DNA from: Erpetoichthys calabaricus
Lineage: Eukaryota; Chordata; Cladistia; Polypteriformes; Polypteridae
Direction: 5' to 3'
DNA: 64,000 nucleotides
Assembly (NCBI RefSeq): GCF_900747795.2
Contig: NC_041396.2
Span: 125,555,160 to 125,619,159 of the forward strand
This document shows positions 12,224 to 23,975 of this stretch, piece after piece; within the stretch, counting starts at the first letter, position 1, and the number at the start of each line of letters is the position of its first letter. The notes under the pieces were generated by a model that was not told where the DNA came from, did not search any database, and was given only the letters and a program-made list of their open reading frames with translations. Position numbers and translations under genes: made by a program.

Positions 12224-12655
12224 GTTACTACATCTTCTGAAGTACTACTTGGACAATATTCCAGTAAAAAAAAGAAAATGGCAATTAACAAATGAAATGA
12301 GACAGAGGTCATTAGCCCTTAGAAGTGATGTCTTTTCATTTTGAGAAATTGCAAAAAAAATCAGTGTCAGTGAGTATGGTCTTTTACACAAGCTAAAGGC
12401 AATTGGAAATTGGAAGAAACTCTGATATGAAAAGATCTGGCAGACCCAAAGTCACAACCCAATCAGAAGACACATTTCAGCAGCTTGTGTGACAGGCCCC
12501 TCACAGTATAACAGCTTCAAGAACAACTTCAAGCACAGCTTAACAGTGGTTGACAAATGCAAGTTTCAGTTTCTACTGTGAAGAGGAGACTTTGTACTGC
12601 AGGTTTGCCAAGTTGAGTGGCAGTAAGAAAGCCATTCTTTAAAGTATACAGTAGG
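12224..12655 (+). pseudogene. Tc1 transposase N-terminal remnant
   Basis: Plus-strand blocks in one or two frames match the Tc1 N-terminus. A region near 12300-12345 resembles the first HTH; a block near 12440-12480 resembles the GRPK hook with TTQSED-like text; and a stretch at 12545-12625 resembles VSTVKRRLC. Several stops are present and no catalytic domain follows. Confidence 0.65.
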
Positions 12656-12659
12656 GCCT

Positions 12660-13075
12660 TAAATTAAAGCCTGTGGGCTACATATCTTATCAACAAGATG
12701 TTTATAGCCACTGCTGTTCACTTGATGTTTTTTGTTTTTCACAAATCCACAGAACCGACATTCACTGGATGTTCTTTGTTTTTCACACCATTCTGAGTAA
12801 ACTCTAAAGATTGTTGTGAGTAAAAGTCCCACAAGGCTTGCAGTTACAAGAACACTCAGACCAGCCCATCTGGCACTAACAATTATGCCACTGCCAAACT
12901 CATATATTTTTCCCATTCTAGTGTTTGTGAACATTAACGGTAGCTCCTGACCTCATTCTGCATGTTTTTATGCATTACACTGCTGGTACATGACTGGCTG
13001 ATTAGACAATTACATGGATAAGCAGGTGTACAGGTGTTCCTAATAATTAGTTCAGTCAATGAATATACTACAATA
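12660..13075 (-). mobile_element. Truncated Tc1-like element, transposase 5' end
   Basis: The minus strand resembles the start of a widespread fish Tc1 family whose end reads CAGGTGTTCCTAATAAT (near 13031-13048). A short frame with a MGKIYEFGSG-like N-terminus follows (12934 downwards), including a SARWAGLSVL block like the HTH of that family. The catalytic part is lost. The far terminal repeat is not seen. Confidence 0.65.
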
Positions 13076-13086
13076 GCATTAATATT

Positions 13087-14388
13087 CATCCATCCATCCA
13101 TTTTCCAACCTGCTGAATCTGAACACAGTGTCACGGGGGTCTGCTGGAGCCAATCCCAGCCAATACACGGCATAAGGCAGGAAGCAATCCCAGGCAGGGT
13201 GCCACCCACCGCAGCCATTTTAAGATCTCTCCAGAGATGTTCAATCGGATTCAAGTCTGGGCTCTGGCTGGGCAACTCAAGGATATTCACAGAGTTGTCC
13301 TGAAGCCACTCCTTTGATATCTTGGCTGTGTGCTTAGGGTCGTTGTCCTGCTGAAAGATGAACCGTCGCCCCAGTCTGAGGTCAAGAGCGCTCTGGAGCA
13401 GGTTTTCATCCAGGATGTCTCTGTACATTGCTGCAGTCATCTTTCCCTTTATCCTGACTAGTCTCCCAGTCCTTGCCGCTGAAAAACATCCCCACAGCAT
13501 GATGCTGCCACCACCATGCTTCACTGTAGGGATGGTATTGGCCTGGTGATGAGCGGTGCCTGGTTTCCTCCAAATGTGACGCCTGGCATTCACACCAATC
13601 TTTGACTCATCAGACCAGAGAGTCCTTCAGGTGCCTTTTGGCAAACTCCAGGCAGGCTGCCATGTGCCTTTTACTAAGGAGTGGCTTCCGTCTGGCCACT
13701 CTACCATACAAGCCTGATTGGTGGATTGCTGCAGAGATGATTGTCCTTCTGGAAGGTTCTCCTCTCTCCACAGAGGACCTCTGGAGCTCTGACAGAGTGA
13801 CCATCGGGTTCTTGGTCACCTCCCTGACTAAGGCCCTTCTCCCCCGATCGCTCAGTTTAGATGGCCGGCCAGCTCTAGGAAGAGTCCTGGTGGTTTCGAA
13901 CTTCTTCCTCTTAAAGATGATGGAGGCCACTGTGTTCATTGGGACCTTCAAAGCAGCAGAAATTTTTCTGTAACCTTCCCCAGATTTGTGCCTCGAGACA
14001 ATCCTGTCTCGGAGGTCTACAGACAATTCCTCTAACTTCATGCTTGGTTTGTGCTCTGACATGAACTGTCAACTGTGGGACCTTATATAGACAGGTGTGT
14101 GCCTTTCCACAAGGCACAAGGCAGGAACCAAGGCAGGGTTCCAACCCACCGCAGGACACACACAAACTCACCCAGACACCAAGCACACACTAGGGCCAAT
14201 TTAGAATCGCCAATCCACCTAACCTGCATGTCTTTGGACTGTGGAAACCAGAGCGCCCGGAGGAAACCCAACCAGACACGGGGAGAACATGCAAACTCCA
14301 CGCAGGGAGGACCCGGGAAGCGAACCCAGGTCCCCAGGTCTCCCAACTGCGAGGCAGCAGCGCTACCCACTGCGCCACCGTGCCGCCC
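13087..14388 (-). mobile_element. Composite V-SINE / Tc1 fragment / V-SINE with 11-bp target duplication
   Basis: The left piece (13087-13214) is a V-SINE 3' part, the middle (13215-about 14109) is a Tc1 body, and the right piece (about 14110-14388) is the SINE 5' part with head. The direct repeat GCATTAATATT flanks the whole unit (13076-13086 and 14389-14399). The two SINE pieces overlap by about 45 bp (GCACAAGGCAGG to ACCGCAG). The Tc1 body has neither terminal repeat. All three parts share orientation, so a chimeric retrotransposition event is plausible. Confidence 0.8.
13215..14062 (-). pseudogene. Tc1 transposase inside the composite, two frames
   Basis: The first frame (14062-13610) carries both helix-turn-helix motifs with the GRPSKLSDRGRR hook. 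The second (from 13593 down to about 13215) carries the catalytic region, including [23 protein letters not shown] and [15 protein letters not shown] with the DD34E acidic residues. A frame change near 13600 separates them, and the last roughly 20 residues are replaced by the SINE junction. It is among the best-preserved Tc1 proteins in the window. Confidence 0.9.
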
Positions 14389-14399
14389 GCATTAATATT

Positions 14400-14754
14400 T
14401 ATCTTTTTATTTTAGATGTGTTGTATTTATATATTTATTATATAATGTTTGAAATAAAAGTAAATTATTTTTTCCAAATTTTTGTAGTTTAAATTACTTT
14501 TAACAATGTGGCATTGTCAGAGCAGTCCCACACCCAGAATAAAGGCAAGAAAATCAAAATATATAAAATAGCCTTTCTTATAGAAAACAATTGCAGGACC
14601 ATACGCTTTTATTTATTTATTTTTGTAGATATGGAAAAAGAACAGGAAGAATGTGGTCTATTGTTTAAGAATTCACATTCTCCACATCACTTGAAACTAA
14701 GGTTCAGCTATCTGACAGAGTCTCCTACACCAAACAACAGATATCTCTTTATTT

Positions 14755-14755
<1 letters not shown>
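14400..14755. other. Unassigned AT-rich DNA
   Basis: I see no gene or recognisable element between the composite and the GATA tract. Confidence 0.6.

Positions 14756-14840
<85 letters not shown>
14756..14840. repeat. (GATA)n microsatellite, tail of the adjacent LINE
   Basis: About 20 GATA units abut the 3' end of the minus-strand LINE that follows. In that orientation the repeat reads (TCTA)n after AATAAAG and is likely its tail. Confidence 0.92.
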
Positions 14841-15219
14841 CTTTATTAATCCCATGGGGAAATTCACATACTCCAGCAGCAGCATACTGATACAAAAAAA
14901 AAATTAAAAATTGATAATAATGCAGGTAAAAACAGACAATAACTTTGTATAATGTTAACGTTTACCCCCCACCCCCCCGGGTGGAATTGAAGAGTCGCAT
15001 CTGCTTAGCGCCCGTCGCTCTGCCACAGATGTCAAGCTGTCCACCTCCATGCCAACAACAGAGCCTGCCTTCCTCACCAGTTTGTCCAGGCATGAGGCGT
15101 CTTTCTTCTTAATGCTGCCTCCCCAGCACACCACCGTGTAGAAGAGGGCGCTCGCCACAACTGTCTGATAGAACATCTGCAGCATCTTATTGCAGATGTT
15201 GAAGGACGCCAGCCTTCCA
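14841..15219 (-). mobile_element. Rex1/CR1-group LINE 3' end, 5'-truncated
   Basis: The minus strand encodes the C-terminal end of a Rex1-type reverse transcriptase (blocks FYQTVVASALFYTVVCWGGS and RKAGSVVGMEVDSL, 15185-14980). A short 3' UTR ends in CCCCATGGGATTAATAAAG and the (TCTA)n tail. Only the last roughly 380 bp remain. Confidence 0.8.
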
Positions 15220-16715
15220 CAAGTTAACTAAAAGAACCCCGAAAATATTTAGTGCTTTCAGCATTTCTTCTCATTGACCCATACAGACTTCCCACCAGAG
15301 AGGTGTAGGGAAACTCAGCTACAGAACTGGACTAAACTCTATCCAAGACTTCTGAACCTGCCTTCCTCTAAGAATAGGGATGTGATGTTCAATACTGATG
15401 TATTGTGTTGACACTGCTGTTGGATGCAGATTTTTCTAAATGCTTCATTGAAGTGTGCTTGAAATGTGGATGTCATGTCATCGTTAGAAAGGGAAGCTCC
15501 AGTAAGTATCTTACACTGTCAAAATCTGAAGCAAAATTAGTCAGCTGCACTAAATTGGGCTCTCATTTGACTCTACTGTCAAAAACAATGGCCTTTTGTA
15601 CACTGTAAGGAGAACCTAATAATGTAGTGTTCATTTATAAATTAAACTGAACAACTATTTTAAGAGATCCTGTGAAAAGAGACCTCTTTCTCTGGCATGG
15701 AGGCATTTAAAGTTCATCACTGACCTTTGACCCAAGGTGCTCTGATATTAAGTACGGTGATAGATCTTTATTTTTGAACATGGTGCTTACTATAGACAAT
15801 ATATGACTATTACAAAATCCAATAACTGCAGCTGGGGTTAAGATGAGGCAAACCTTCCAAATTACATTCCCCCAGATATCTTCATCACTCCTCATGTGAA
15901 TGATAAAGTGCCTCAGTACGACTACAAATTCAGTAGATTAGATACACTTTCAATCACTGAACCCAATGTCCCTAAAAAGGCTGAATACTCTGTATAGTTG
16001 TTTGGTTTAAGTATACAAACAATGGCCAACATTTTCCTTTCTGCAACTCAATGTCATATTGAGGCAACACTCTCATCCCGTAGAACCAGTCCCACCTGTA
16101 CAGCACTCAGGTGGGGATTGAGAATATCCATGCACTGGTTCTGGGTCTCTCCAATGGGGGCAAGGAAGGAGACAGACAGATATTGATTAATACGTATTTA
16201 ACATTCTGATAATTGTTTTCTAAGTTGCAATTTAAGAACTATTTAGTGATTTAAAGATAGAAACAGCTTTCTTTAAATTAGTCATTGTGAATTCCCTATA
16301 ATTTTAGGAATGCTACTACTTTTGTTAACTGCTGCTTTGGAGATGTGAAGGGGGTTGGAAGCATGTGTCTATCTACTTGTAACCAGTTTTGCAAAGGTTC
16401 TTTGTTATAATTCTGTGCAGGACAAATCTCTGATTCATTCCCACCAGGTAAGCCATAACCTGGCAAGCTAGTCTGACATGAAAGGGCAGTCAAGTGAGAT
16501 GTAATGGTATTATATTTAGCCATGAGTCTTGCCGAAACAAGAACCATTCATCATTGAGAGGTCTGGTTCCAAAGCTATGGGTTCAGGTTGACTCTGTTTT
16601 ATTGTTATACAAAGTTAAATCACAGTATATTTAATTTGGCATTTTTGATACTAATCAACAGAGAACGACTCTTTAAAGTCAAAATGAAAATAGAACTCCA
16701 CAAAATGTATAAATT
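15220..16715. other. Unassigned sequence
   Basis: No gene, clear repeat or terminal structure could be supported here. Short open frames lack recognisable domains. Confidence 0.55.
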
Positions 16716-16719
16716 ACAA

Positions 16720-17260
16720 ATATAAAACACAAATAAATTGATCCCATAAGTATTCATCTATTCAAGTAAACATTTGATGTTAATGTCAGCCTTGAGGGTG
16801 TGTGGATAGGTCTCTACTAGCTTTACACATCTGGACACTGCAATTTTCACCTATTCGTCTTTACAAAACAGCTTATGCTCTGCTAGGCTGCATGAGGATT
16901 GTGAGAGAACAGCCTTTTTTTGTGCTGAAAATTCAGAGTTGGATGGAAATCTGAACTCTGACTTGGCCACTTCAGGACATTAACATTGTTGTTTTTTGCC
17001 AATGTGTAGCTTTGACTTTATCCTTTAGACTTTTGCCTTGCTGGAAAACAAATTCTTGCAGACTGTCATTTTTCTCAAAGATTTCCCTGTATTTTTCTGA
17101 ATTAATTTTACTTTCACAAGGATTCTAGGGCCTTTTGCAAAGAAGTACCAACGGTACATATCATTATGCCATCACCACATTTCACATATGTCTGATAATA
17201 GGTTTTCCATTAAGTGCAATTTTTGGCTCATGCCAAACATGGTGTTTAAGGCCAGTTTAT
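16720..17260 (-). pseudogene. Old Tc1-like transposase remnant
   Basis: Minus-strand sequence follows the spacing of a fish Tc1 family. The part around 16790-16870 resembles the end of the transposase (block like [12 protein letters not shown] around 16955-16975), 17030-17060 the DNDPKH region, and 17150-17180 the region before the catalytic core. Highly decayed with small deletions; no terminal repeats. Confidence 0.6.
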
Positions 17261-17463
17261 ACTTTAAGGGTATGCAAGACATAAATATTTTGTCAGCGAT
17301 CATGTCAAAAAGACGTACACATCTGCAACTGCTTCACTCCAGATTTTTTTGTTTGCACGGATGTGTTAAAAAAAGAACTACAGTGCACCTACATGGAATG
17401 ATTTTGCATCAGCACAGCCCCACGCACACATGATTGTACTATAAACAGAAAACTATATTGACA

Positions 17464-18345
17464 CTAGCCAACCCGCGGTGTAGCATACGCCACATAATTA
17501 TTTATTGATGGGTGAACACTTCCTGAATGACACAGTTGTCCAAATGGGGTGGGTTTGAGGATACGACTGTGAGTGAATGAAAAGATGGAACTCTGGAGAG
17601 AGCAACATACAATTGTCCGTGACTGAAAACTGGGTTTGGCAGATACAGGCATATCGTTTTGAAAGTTAGTCATTGCAAATGCCAATCTAACAGGAAATTG
17701 TCTGTGTGTAAAAGTAAAAGGCAAATTTGAATCTGATGGGGTCAGGGATATCCGAGAAATAAGGACAGTTTGTGAGGTAGGAGCTGCGATAGTTTTACAC
17801 TCCAGTACATTGCGGTGAATGCTGGTAACAGTCCATCTAGTGCCATCACAGAGACTTCTTGCTGGCATGAGTTTTCTGAGAAGCATGATGACTGAACCTA
17901 TTTTAATTTTGAGTTTATGCGGAGGCATGCCAGTGGGAGTAAGACTGTTAAAAAATTCTTTGGGGAATGAAACTTGATTTGCGGGATCGTCTGTGACAAT
18001 GAAGGCAACGCTGGTGAAAGTTACTTCGTCGGTAGGGATAAGTTTCAGTACTTGTTCATTAAGGTGTAGTGAGTCATTGTTGGTGATGCTTAATATAGCT
18101 TGCGTACTGAGTTGTTCCAGAGTCACAGTTGAGAAGTCGATGTCGCCATATAGATGTTGAACGGGATCAGAAATAAAAGGAAAACAATGTGAAGGTAATA
18201 GACATGGGAGGAGTGTTAGAGGTGGCGGGTGGGGCTCTGTCGTGCGTGCCATGGTCATCTGCTTAGTGAATTGTTGGTGGGCAGGGCTCTGTGAGTTGAC
18301 GGGCGAGGCTCTGTCTTGTGTGTGTCTTGCTTGCCATGGACTTAG
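17464..18345 (-). mobile_element. Helitron 3' part with helicase C-terminus
   Basis: Read on the minus strand, the segment ends CACCGCGGGTTGGCTAG followed by T, the Helitron CTAG terminus with a short GC palindrome just inside. The coding part is the end of the Rep/helicase protein. The 5' part, including the Rep domain, is missing and the right edge runs into AT-rich and (TA)n sequence. Confidence 0.85.
17560..18258 (-). pseudogene. Helitron Pif1-like helicase C-terminal region
   Basis: The frame contains a block like NSLTPTGMPPHKLKIKIGS, then CDGTRWTV, and RRQFPVRLAFAMT, matching the last conserved helicase motifs of Helitron Rep-Hel proteins. After AFAMT the expected NKSQGQ segment is damaged. 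The expected LYVALSR-type text continues in another frame, indicating a small deletion or frameshift around 17660. The 264-codon frame has no N-terminal ATPase motifs. In the family this protein unwinds DNA during rolling-circle transposition. Confidence 0.85.
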
Positions 18346-18435
18346 TGAATTATATATATAGATGATTATATATAATCTGGCTACACATCCTCTGCTGGCA
18401 ATCGTATCCTCACCTGTGTCAGTTCAGTTTTCGGC

Positions 18436-18509
<74 letters not shown>

Positions 18510-18962
18510 CATTTTTTGCTAAGCAAAACAATGAAAAACTGTTGTGTTGCATTGTGTGACAGTATAGGCAACAGATGGGAGAACATGAATATACTGTATA
18601 TGCATAAGTTATGCTTCCTGTGTACTATAGAACAGATTACTGTATGTCAGGTGAATCAAGCATTATGGAAAGCATGACAGAAAATGCTTCTTCTGCTTGT
18701 CCTCTTTACACACATCTTTCCATTGCAGATGACCAAAAGCTTGCATGTATTTAAAAACAAGTAATGTTTATTCATTGTTTCCCTTTTACATTTGGTAACA
18801 TCTGACACAGGCACATCTAAAATGTATAAAAAAGCTATAACTGAATTTGAATCTGAGATAGTAGTAATACTTTTTTTCCACTTTTGAAATAAAAAATACA
18901 ACATTTTGCTCAAATCTGACCCAGGCAGATCTGAAAGTGCAAAAAATCAAAAAAGTGCACAG
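18346..18962. repeat. AT-rich spacer with poly-A and (TA)n
   Basis: A poly-A run followed by (TA)n lies at 18437-18506. The rest has no recognisable gene or element. Confidence 0.7.
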
Positions 18963-18964
18963 TA

Positions 18965-19170
18965 TTACAACAACAACATTTATTAATATAGCACATTTTC
19001 ATACAAAAAAGTAGCTCAAAGTGCTTTACATAATGAAGAAAATAAAATAAAAATAAAAGACAAAATAAGAAATTAAAATAAGATAATATAGTTAACATAG
19101 AAAAAGAGTAAGGTCCGATGGCCAGGGGGGACAGAAAAAACAAAAAAAAACCTCCAGACAGCTGGAGAAA
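18965..19170 (-). mobile_element. L2 LINE 3' UTR fragment
   Basis: The inverted sequence matches the 3' end of the L2 copy at about 45830-46006. Shared parts are CTGTCC, GGCCATCGGACCTTACTC, a TTATTTTAATTTCTTATTTT run, AAAGCACTTTGAGCTACTTT and a terminal (GTT)n. Only about 200 bp remain, a typical 5'-truncated insertion. Confidence 0.88.
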
Positions 19171-20549
19171 AAAAAATATTATTAGCAATAACATTAGTTT
19201 CCCTTTTGAAATATGAGATCCTCCTCCAATTTAAATGGGTGGTCATGACAGGCAAGGGATTATGTTTCATAGAACTTAAACCGTTTCATTCACATGGTTT
19301 TAATCACTCATGTGACAGAGGTTAAAGTTGAGTTCCACAACAAAGCCTTTCCTGTTGAAATTGTTTCTCCGCCCCACAGAAAAAAATTACCTGAGTAAAT
19401 GTTTAAGAGAAAGGCACCACATGTGGCGTGAAAGTGGATTGGTACATTTATTTTAATGACTTGACTTAAAATGTATTTGCACAGAGTTCTTGGGTGTCAA
19501 GTAATGAGCTATTGATTATAATTATTACTACCTTTTTTTTTACTAAATATTATTTTACATTGATGAGCTCCCGTTGAAGAATTTATTGGTAACAAAACAT
19601 ATAGTGCGCATGCCAAAACCACTTAAGTTACAAGTAATAAAGTGGATTTTTGATACAATTCTAACAATAGTTTACTGTCTGCCGTCAATCACAATGCATT
19701 ACAGTAAAATGACTATAATACACATTCAAACATAAAATGCAGACTTTATCACATCGCTGTGTGTGACGAAACTGAAGGCAGCCTACTGCTCGCAGACCGG
19801 CATTTTGCATGGAGTATGCGTTGAATCAAAAGAGAAACGGTATGCAAAGATGCACGAACACAAGGAGATTGATGACAATCCCACCTTAGTGTGGCGTACC
19901 AAATCAGAAGGGATAATGGGCTGCTTGATACTGATGTGTCAACACTGTGTCGAACTTTCGAAGCGCTGGTGCTCGAGGCGCCGCTTCGAGGCTCGTTTCA
20001 AATGCGCCCGTGACCTGGTTTTGAGGCACACTAGCATTGTGCTGATTCCAACCCGCTTAACCTCTTTGGCTCAAAGCGTAAAAGCAGTTGATCATGCTGT
20101 ATGTGAAAGGTGTGCTGACGCGAGTTCAAATCCTAGTTGGGGCTCGTGTATGGTCTCTGCCCAAAGTTAAAAAACAGTTATGTAGTACTTGTCTGTAAGT
20201 TTATAAATATGTTTAGGAGACATTATGAACGATTCACATGGGGCACCTAGTTCCTTGGTGTGGAATCGTGTCCACCTAGAATCTATAACAAATTGATGAG
20301 TACGTATTATAATAATCCAGCATCTATTCTACCCCATGTCCATCACATCAGAGAGGCAAAGAAATGCTTGACTAAAGCCAACGTAGTCATTACACCAATA
20401 TATGCGCAAGACACTCCTCATTAAACTTTTTATTATTCAGTGATTCCCATATTTGTAGCTGATATGCATTATTGTGCAAATGACCGCAAAATCATTCCGC
20501 ACATAGGGAACGTAACAACGTACAATACCGGAAGTGTGAAGAAACAGTG
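19171..20549. other. Unassigned sequence left of the palindromic region
   Basis: No gene is supported. A 135-codon open frame at 19763-20170 shows no domain that I recognise. Near 20120 a GAGTTCAAATCC resembles a tRNA B box, but no full tRNA fold is visible. Confidence 0.5.
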
Positions 20550-21116
20550 AGGACTGTCACTACCCAACAGCAGGCGGTGCCTGCCCTATTTCTGGGCGCT
20601 GTCATTACCCGATCTGCGTGCCTACCCGATTTGCGCGCGCAGGCGTATTGAAAGCCTAACATGCTGTAAAGTGTTCACGCAAGCGTTAAACAGATTGGGC
20701 AGCACCATAAAGTGTGTGATGACGTAGCCTTTCAATACACATGTCGCTACCCGATCTGCGGTGCCTACCAGATTTGTGCGCGCATGCGCACGCATGTGCA
20801 GAGCTTAACTATTACTACCCTGCACGATCTGCGTTTTTTTTACTTTGCGACACGAGTCCCCATCCGATTTGTCTCGCGCACGCGCTCTCTGCTTAATTAA
20901 AAGTCATTTCACGACGCTGACCGATTTGTTCTGCGCATGTCGAATGTTTTACGACACACGAGAAAAAAAGTTACCACGGGATTTTAATTTCTCGGTCTGC
21001 ATTAACAAATAGAACTTCCGCCATTCGAGTGAGAAGGAGAAAGAAGAACGCTGTAAACAATAGGAGCATACTGAATTTTTCTCCTGGCAGAAGAATATTT
21101 TTCACTTCTTGAAAAA

Positions 21117-21240
21117 ATGAAGACTTTTCAATTTTACAACGACTTGAAAGAATATCTTTTACGGGAAGAATTTAGCAACAATTTAACGGTCAGAGAGCGA
21201 AGTGAAATACGACGTGTGTCCGTGAATTTTATGATTAAAG
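21117..21240 (+). CDS. Candidate first coding exon of cassette gene, copy 1
   Basis: An ATG opens MKTFQFYNDLKEYLLREEF and about 20 more codons. It ends at AAAG before GTACTG, a plausible donor. The reverse-arm copy (28025-28148) is the same length and, as I read it, identical over 124 nt. The diverged copy in palindrome B (34701-34833) keeps the pattern M.TF.FYN.L and ends in VSVNF, with changes spread as in a coding sequence. The protein family is not recognised. Downstream exons in this copy are less clear and partly disrupted. Confidence 0.5.
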
Positions 21241-22299
21241 GTACTGTATGTAATGTTTATTGAATGCTTTTCAATTTTTGAGAATACAGTATATACTGTA
21301 ATATAATCTAGATATATTTAGGATTATCTGACGTTTAATAATTGGAATATTACAAAATTTAACGTTTTAAATAGGCTGGTGATTTCAATGAACGTGCATG
21401 AATATTTTGAAATATGCAAAACTTTTAATAAATTGTGCTATTAAAAAAACTGCTCAGGTGGACTTTCCTGTTATTTACTGATTTATACTTGATTAATAGA
21501 TTAGTAGATTTTCTCTTTTTGGGAATATGAAAATCTGAACTGCCTAGATGTATCTCAGATCAGGTGTCTAAATTTTACAATTCTTTTAAAGAGAGAAGTA
21601 AATTGGTATCCACTAACGAATGTTAAAATGTGTTTTTTCTTATGCAACTCCCCAACATTAGACCACAATATTTTAGTCTGTGTGTTAATCCTCGCAATCC
21701 CAGTAACTGTTGTGTTTTTCTCATTGTATGAGTTTCAATAGAAACAAAACCAGGCTGTTTCATTTGCAAAATAAAGCACACATTCTTAGGGGTATTATGC
21801 TTTGTTACTGGGTAATTGGTGTATGCCTTCACTTATAATGTGATGTGGTCATATTTCAGTTACATGCAAGCAACTTTTGTATTCTGTTCTCTCTTAATTT
21901 TGGATAGTCCATCATCCATTCCCTGGCTGCTCTACAGGGTGTATCAGGACAGGAGGCAGAAAACTTATTTCTTGGTGGCCCAGAATACAGTATCAGGTAA
22001 AAGTCAAGTCTAGGAATGTTTGAAGTAAGTGTTTAAATATTTCTTGTTTATTATTTTTATATTTTACTTGCCTTAGTGAAGTGGAAGAATTTAACTGAAA
22101 GATAGGGCAGCAATTAAAGAAGGAGGGAATGCTGTGATATCTGTTGGAATAGAAGATGATGCTACTGCCCAGTGCTTCCAGAATCCTTCATTTGAGTCTT
22201 GGGTCTGAATCTACTGCGTCATTGCCAAGTATTCTGGGGTACTGTATCTTGTTTTGTTTACATTTTGTTTTTCTCCATATTCCAAGCTCATTTGCTTGA

Positions 22300-22590
22300 C
22301 CTTAGCTTTAATAAACTGGATGGCTATCTCCTTCACAATTGATTTTAAAGTACTATACTATTCATTACATAAAAAGCTCTGAACAGTTTAGTCCCTTCCT
22401 GTATTTGGTACTGTCTCTCCCCCAACACTCCTCAGTGTAATCTTTAATGCACAACCACTAATTTGCTTATGAAAGAACTGGTGAAGCAGCTTGCACATGT
22501 ATACCAAAAATATAGAATGCCGGCTATAAATGAAAAACTTTTCAAAATACTTTTAAAACTCCATTTTTAAACTTCACCTCTGCTTAATTC
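22300..22590 (+). pseudogene. L2-like RT C-terminal remnant within cassette
   Basis: Scattered blocks such as ALNSLVPSCIWYCL match the L2 C-terminal region (compare [14 protein letters not shown] in the 44-45 kb L2). The same remnant occurs in all four arms (for example 49915-50195), so it entered before the cassette multiplied. Confidence 0.55.
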
Positions 22591-22719
22591 CCACTTCTCT
22601 CAGTTTATGATTTACTTCTGGTTTATGAATGGAACTGCATACACTTTGAAAGATTTACACCAGATAATAACAATTGTTTTTTTTTTGCTGTTTTTCTTTT
22701 TTTTGTCCAGTGATGCCCT

Positions 22720-22914
22720 TTGCCATGCACCCTGGTCAAGTCTCGTGCAACTGACTGTGGTGAAGAGAGAAGATTTCTGAAGACCCTCTTGAAATGGAGC
22801 TGCAATTGGATTAACACTACAACAGTATGCTTGCTGAGAATGTCCACAGGGGCCTGGGGAGGCTGTGACCTTGTGACCCTGAGACGTTGTTTTGTCAAGC
22901 ATCCTGACCAACTT
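22720..22914 (+). CDS. Conserved open segment of cassette, copy 1
   Basis: This open frame, with block LLKWSCNWINTTTV, has counterparts in the same relative place in every arm: 26304-26534 (minus), 30344-30600 (minus) and 50266-50562 (plus, block DVLKWNCDWTETATI). The spacing of Cys and Trp is kept between palindromes A and B. It may be an exon or a non-coding stretch kept by descent; no domain is recognised. Confidence 0.35.
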
Positions 22915-23634
22915 GACCATCAGATATATTTAAGGAGAAAGACCTTTCAATTTTCCTCTTGTGTACTTTTTAATTGTATATATATTTTTTTGTTTTGATA
23001 AAGTTATGTATATTTGTTAAGCAGTTTAGCAGTTTGGGCTTTACTAGTATTAAAATATGTTAGAAGTTATTTGTGGAATAATTTTAATAATCAAAATAGC
23101 AAAACAATGTAACTTTAAATTTTCTGTGCTCTGGGTAAAATATGTTAAAGCTATGTGGTGATTTTTTTTTACTTCTTTGGGTTTTTTTGTACATTTGACA
23201 TGGTTTTTTTAGGTGCATTGTTCTCACGTTGTTCACTTTTGTTGTTCTCATAACATTTATTCAATAAAATTTGCATGAAAAGTGTGTTTCCTTTTTCACT
23301 ATTCAGTTATTAATTCACATTTAAGACACTGTATGGGTGAATAAAAGCCATTTAAATTTGAGTACAAGACGAGCAATAGAATCACAGAAGATGGTGCTGG
23401 GGTTGTGCTTTATGTGGGTTAGACATGAAATGAAGATTTCTTTTTCTTTAAAAAGACTGTTTATGCAATCCACTAGTATCACCGCAACAAAATTTTGTAA
23501 ACCATGATGCCCTATGACATGTGTATTTCATTAATAATAATATGTAAAGTTATTTTTAAAGAGTTTTTCCAGGGATGAAAATTGCATCAACAGTTCATTT
23601 TTACATATATACACACTTATTTTGACTAACTGCA

Positions 23635-23975
23635 TGAAAGCCTGGTACAACAGCTGCACCAAACCTGCCAAAAAAACAGTAGTGGATCATAAAAACATCA
23701 CAAGACGTTCAATGGAACTGACCTGCCATCACTTGATCATCGATACAAGATTCCCTGTGTAAGAAGGGCTAAAAACATCATCAAGGAGAACACTCATCTT
23801 GGATAGAACTTGTCTGAGCTTCTCCCATCTGGCAGGCATTTCAGATATATAAATGCAAAGAATTATTATTATCAATCTGTATGCTACAAATAGACAAAAA
23901 AAAACTTTTTTCCAACTGCTTTAAACTTATTGAACTCGTATATCTCCTCAATCTGAAATCGTTTTCATTGATCAT
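23635..23975 (+). pseudogene. Rex1-like LINE RT C-terminal remnant
   Basis: A frame here contains blocks resembling the end of Rex1-type RT, such as RRAKNIIKENTHLG and FELLPSGRHFRYI. The inverted copy is at about 25330-25590. It is thus older than palindrome A. Confidence 0.6.

Noticed and set aside
20080-20150. tRNA-like stretch with a B-box-like GAGTTCAAATCC
   Set aside because: The acceptor and T stems pair poorly and no anticodon arm can be drawn, so it is not called as a tRNA or SINE.
19763-20170. 135-codon open frame left of the palindrome
   Set aside because: No recognisable domain, no repeat support in other copies, and no clear start or splice context.
20555-20565. Reading the outer ends as an LTR (TG...CA) element
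   Set aside because: The terminal sequences are inverted, not direct, repeats and no LTR-type internal region is seen.
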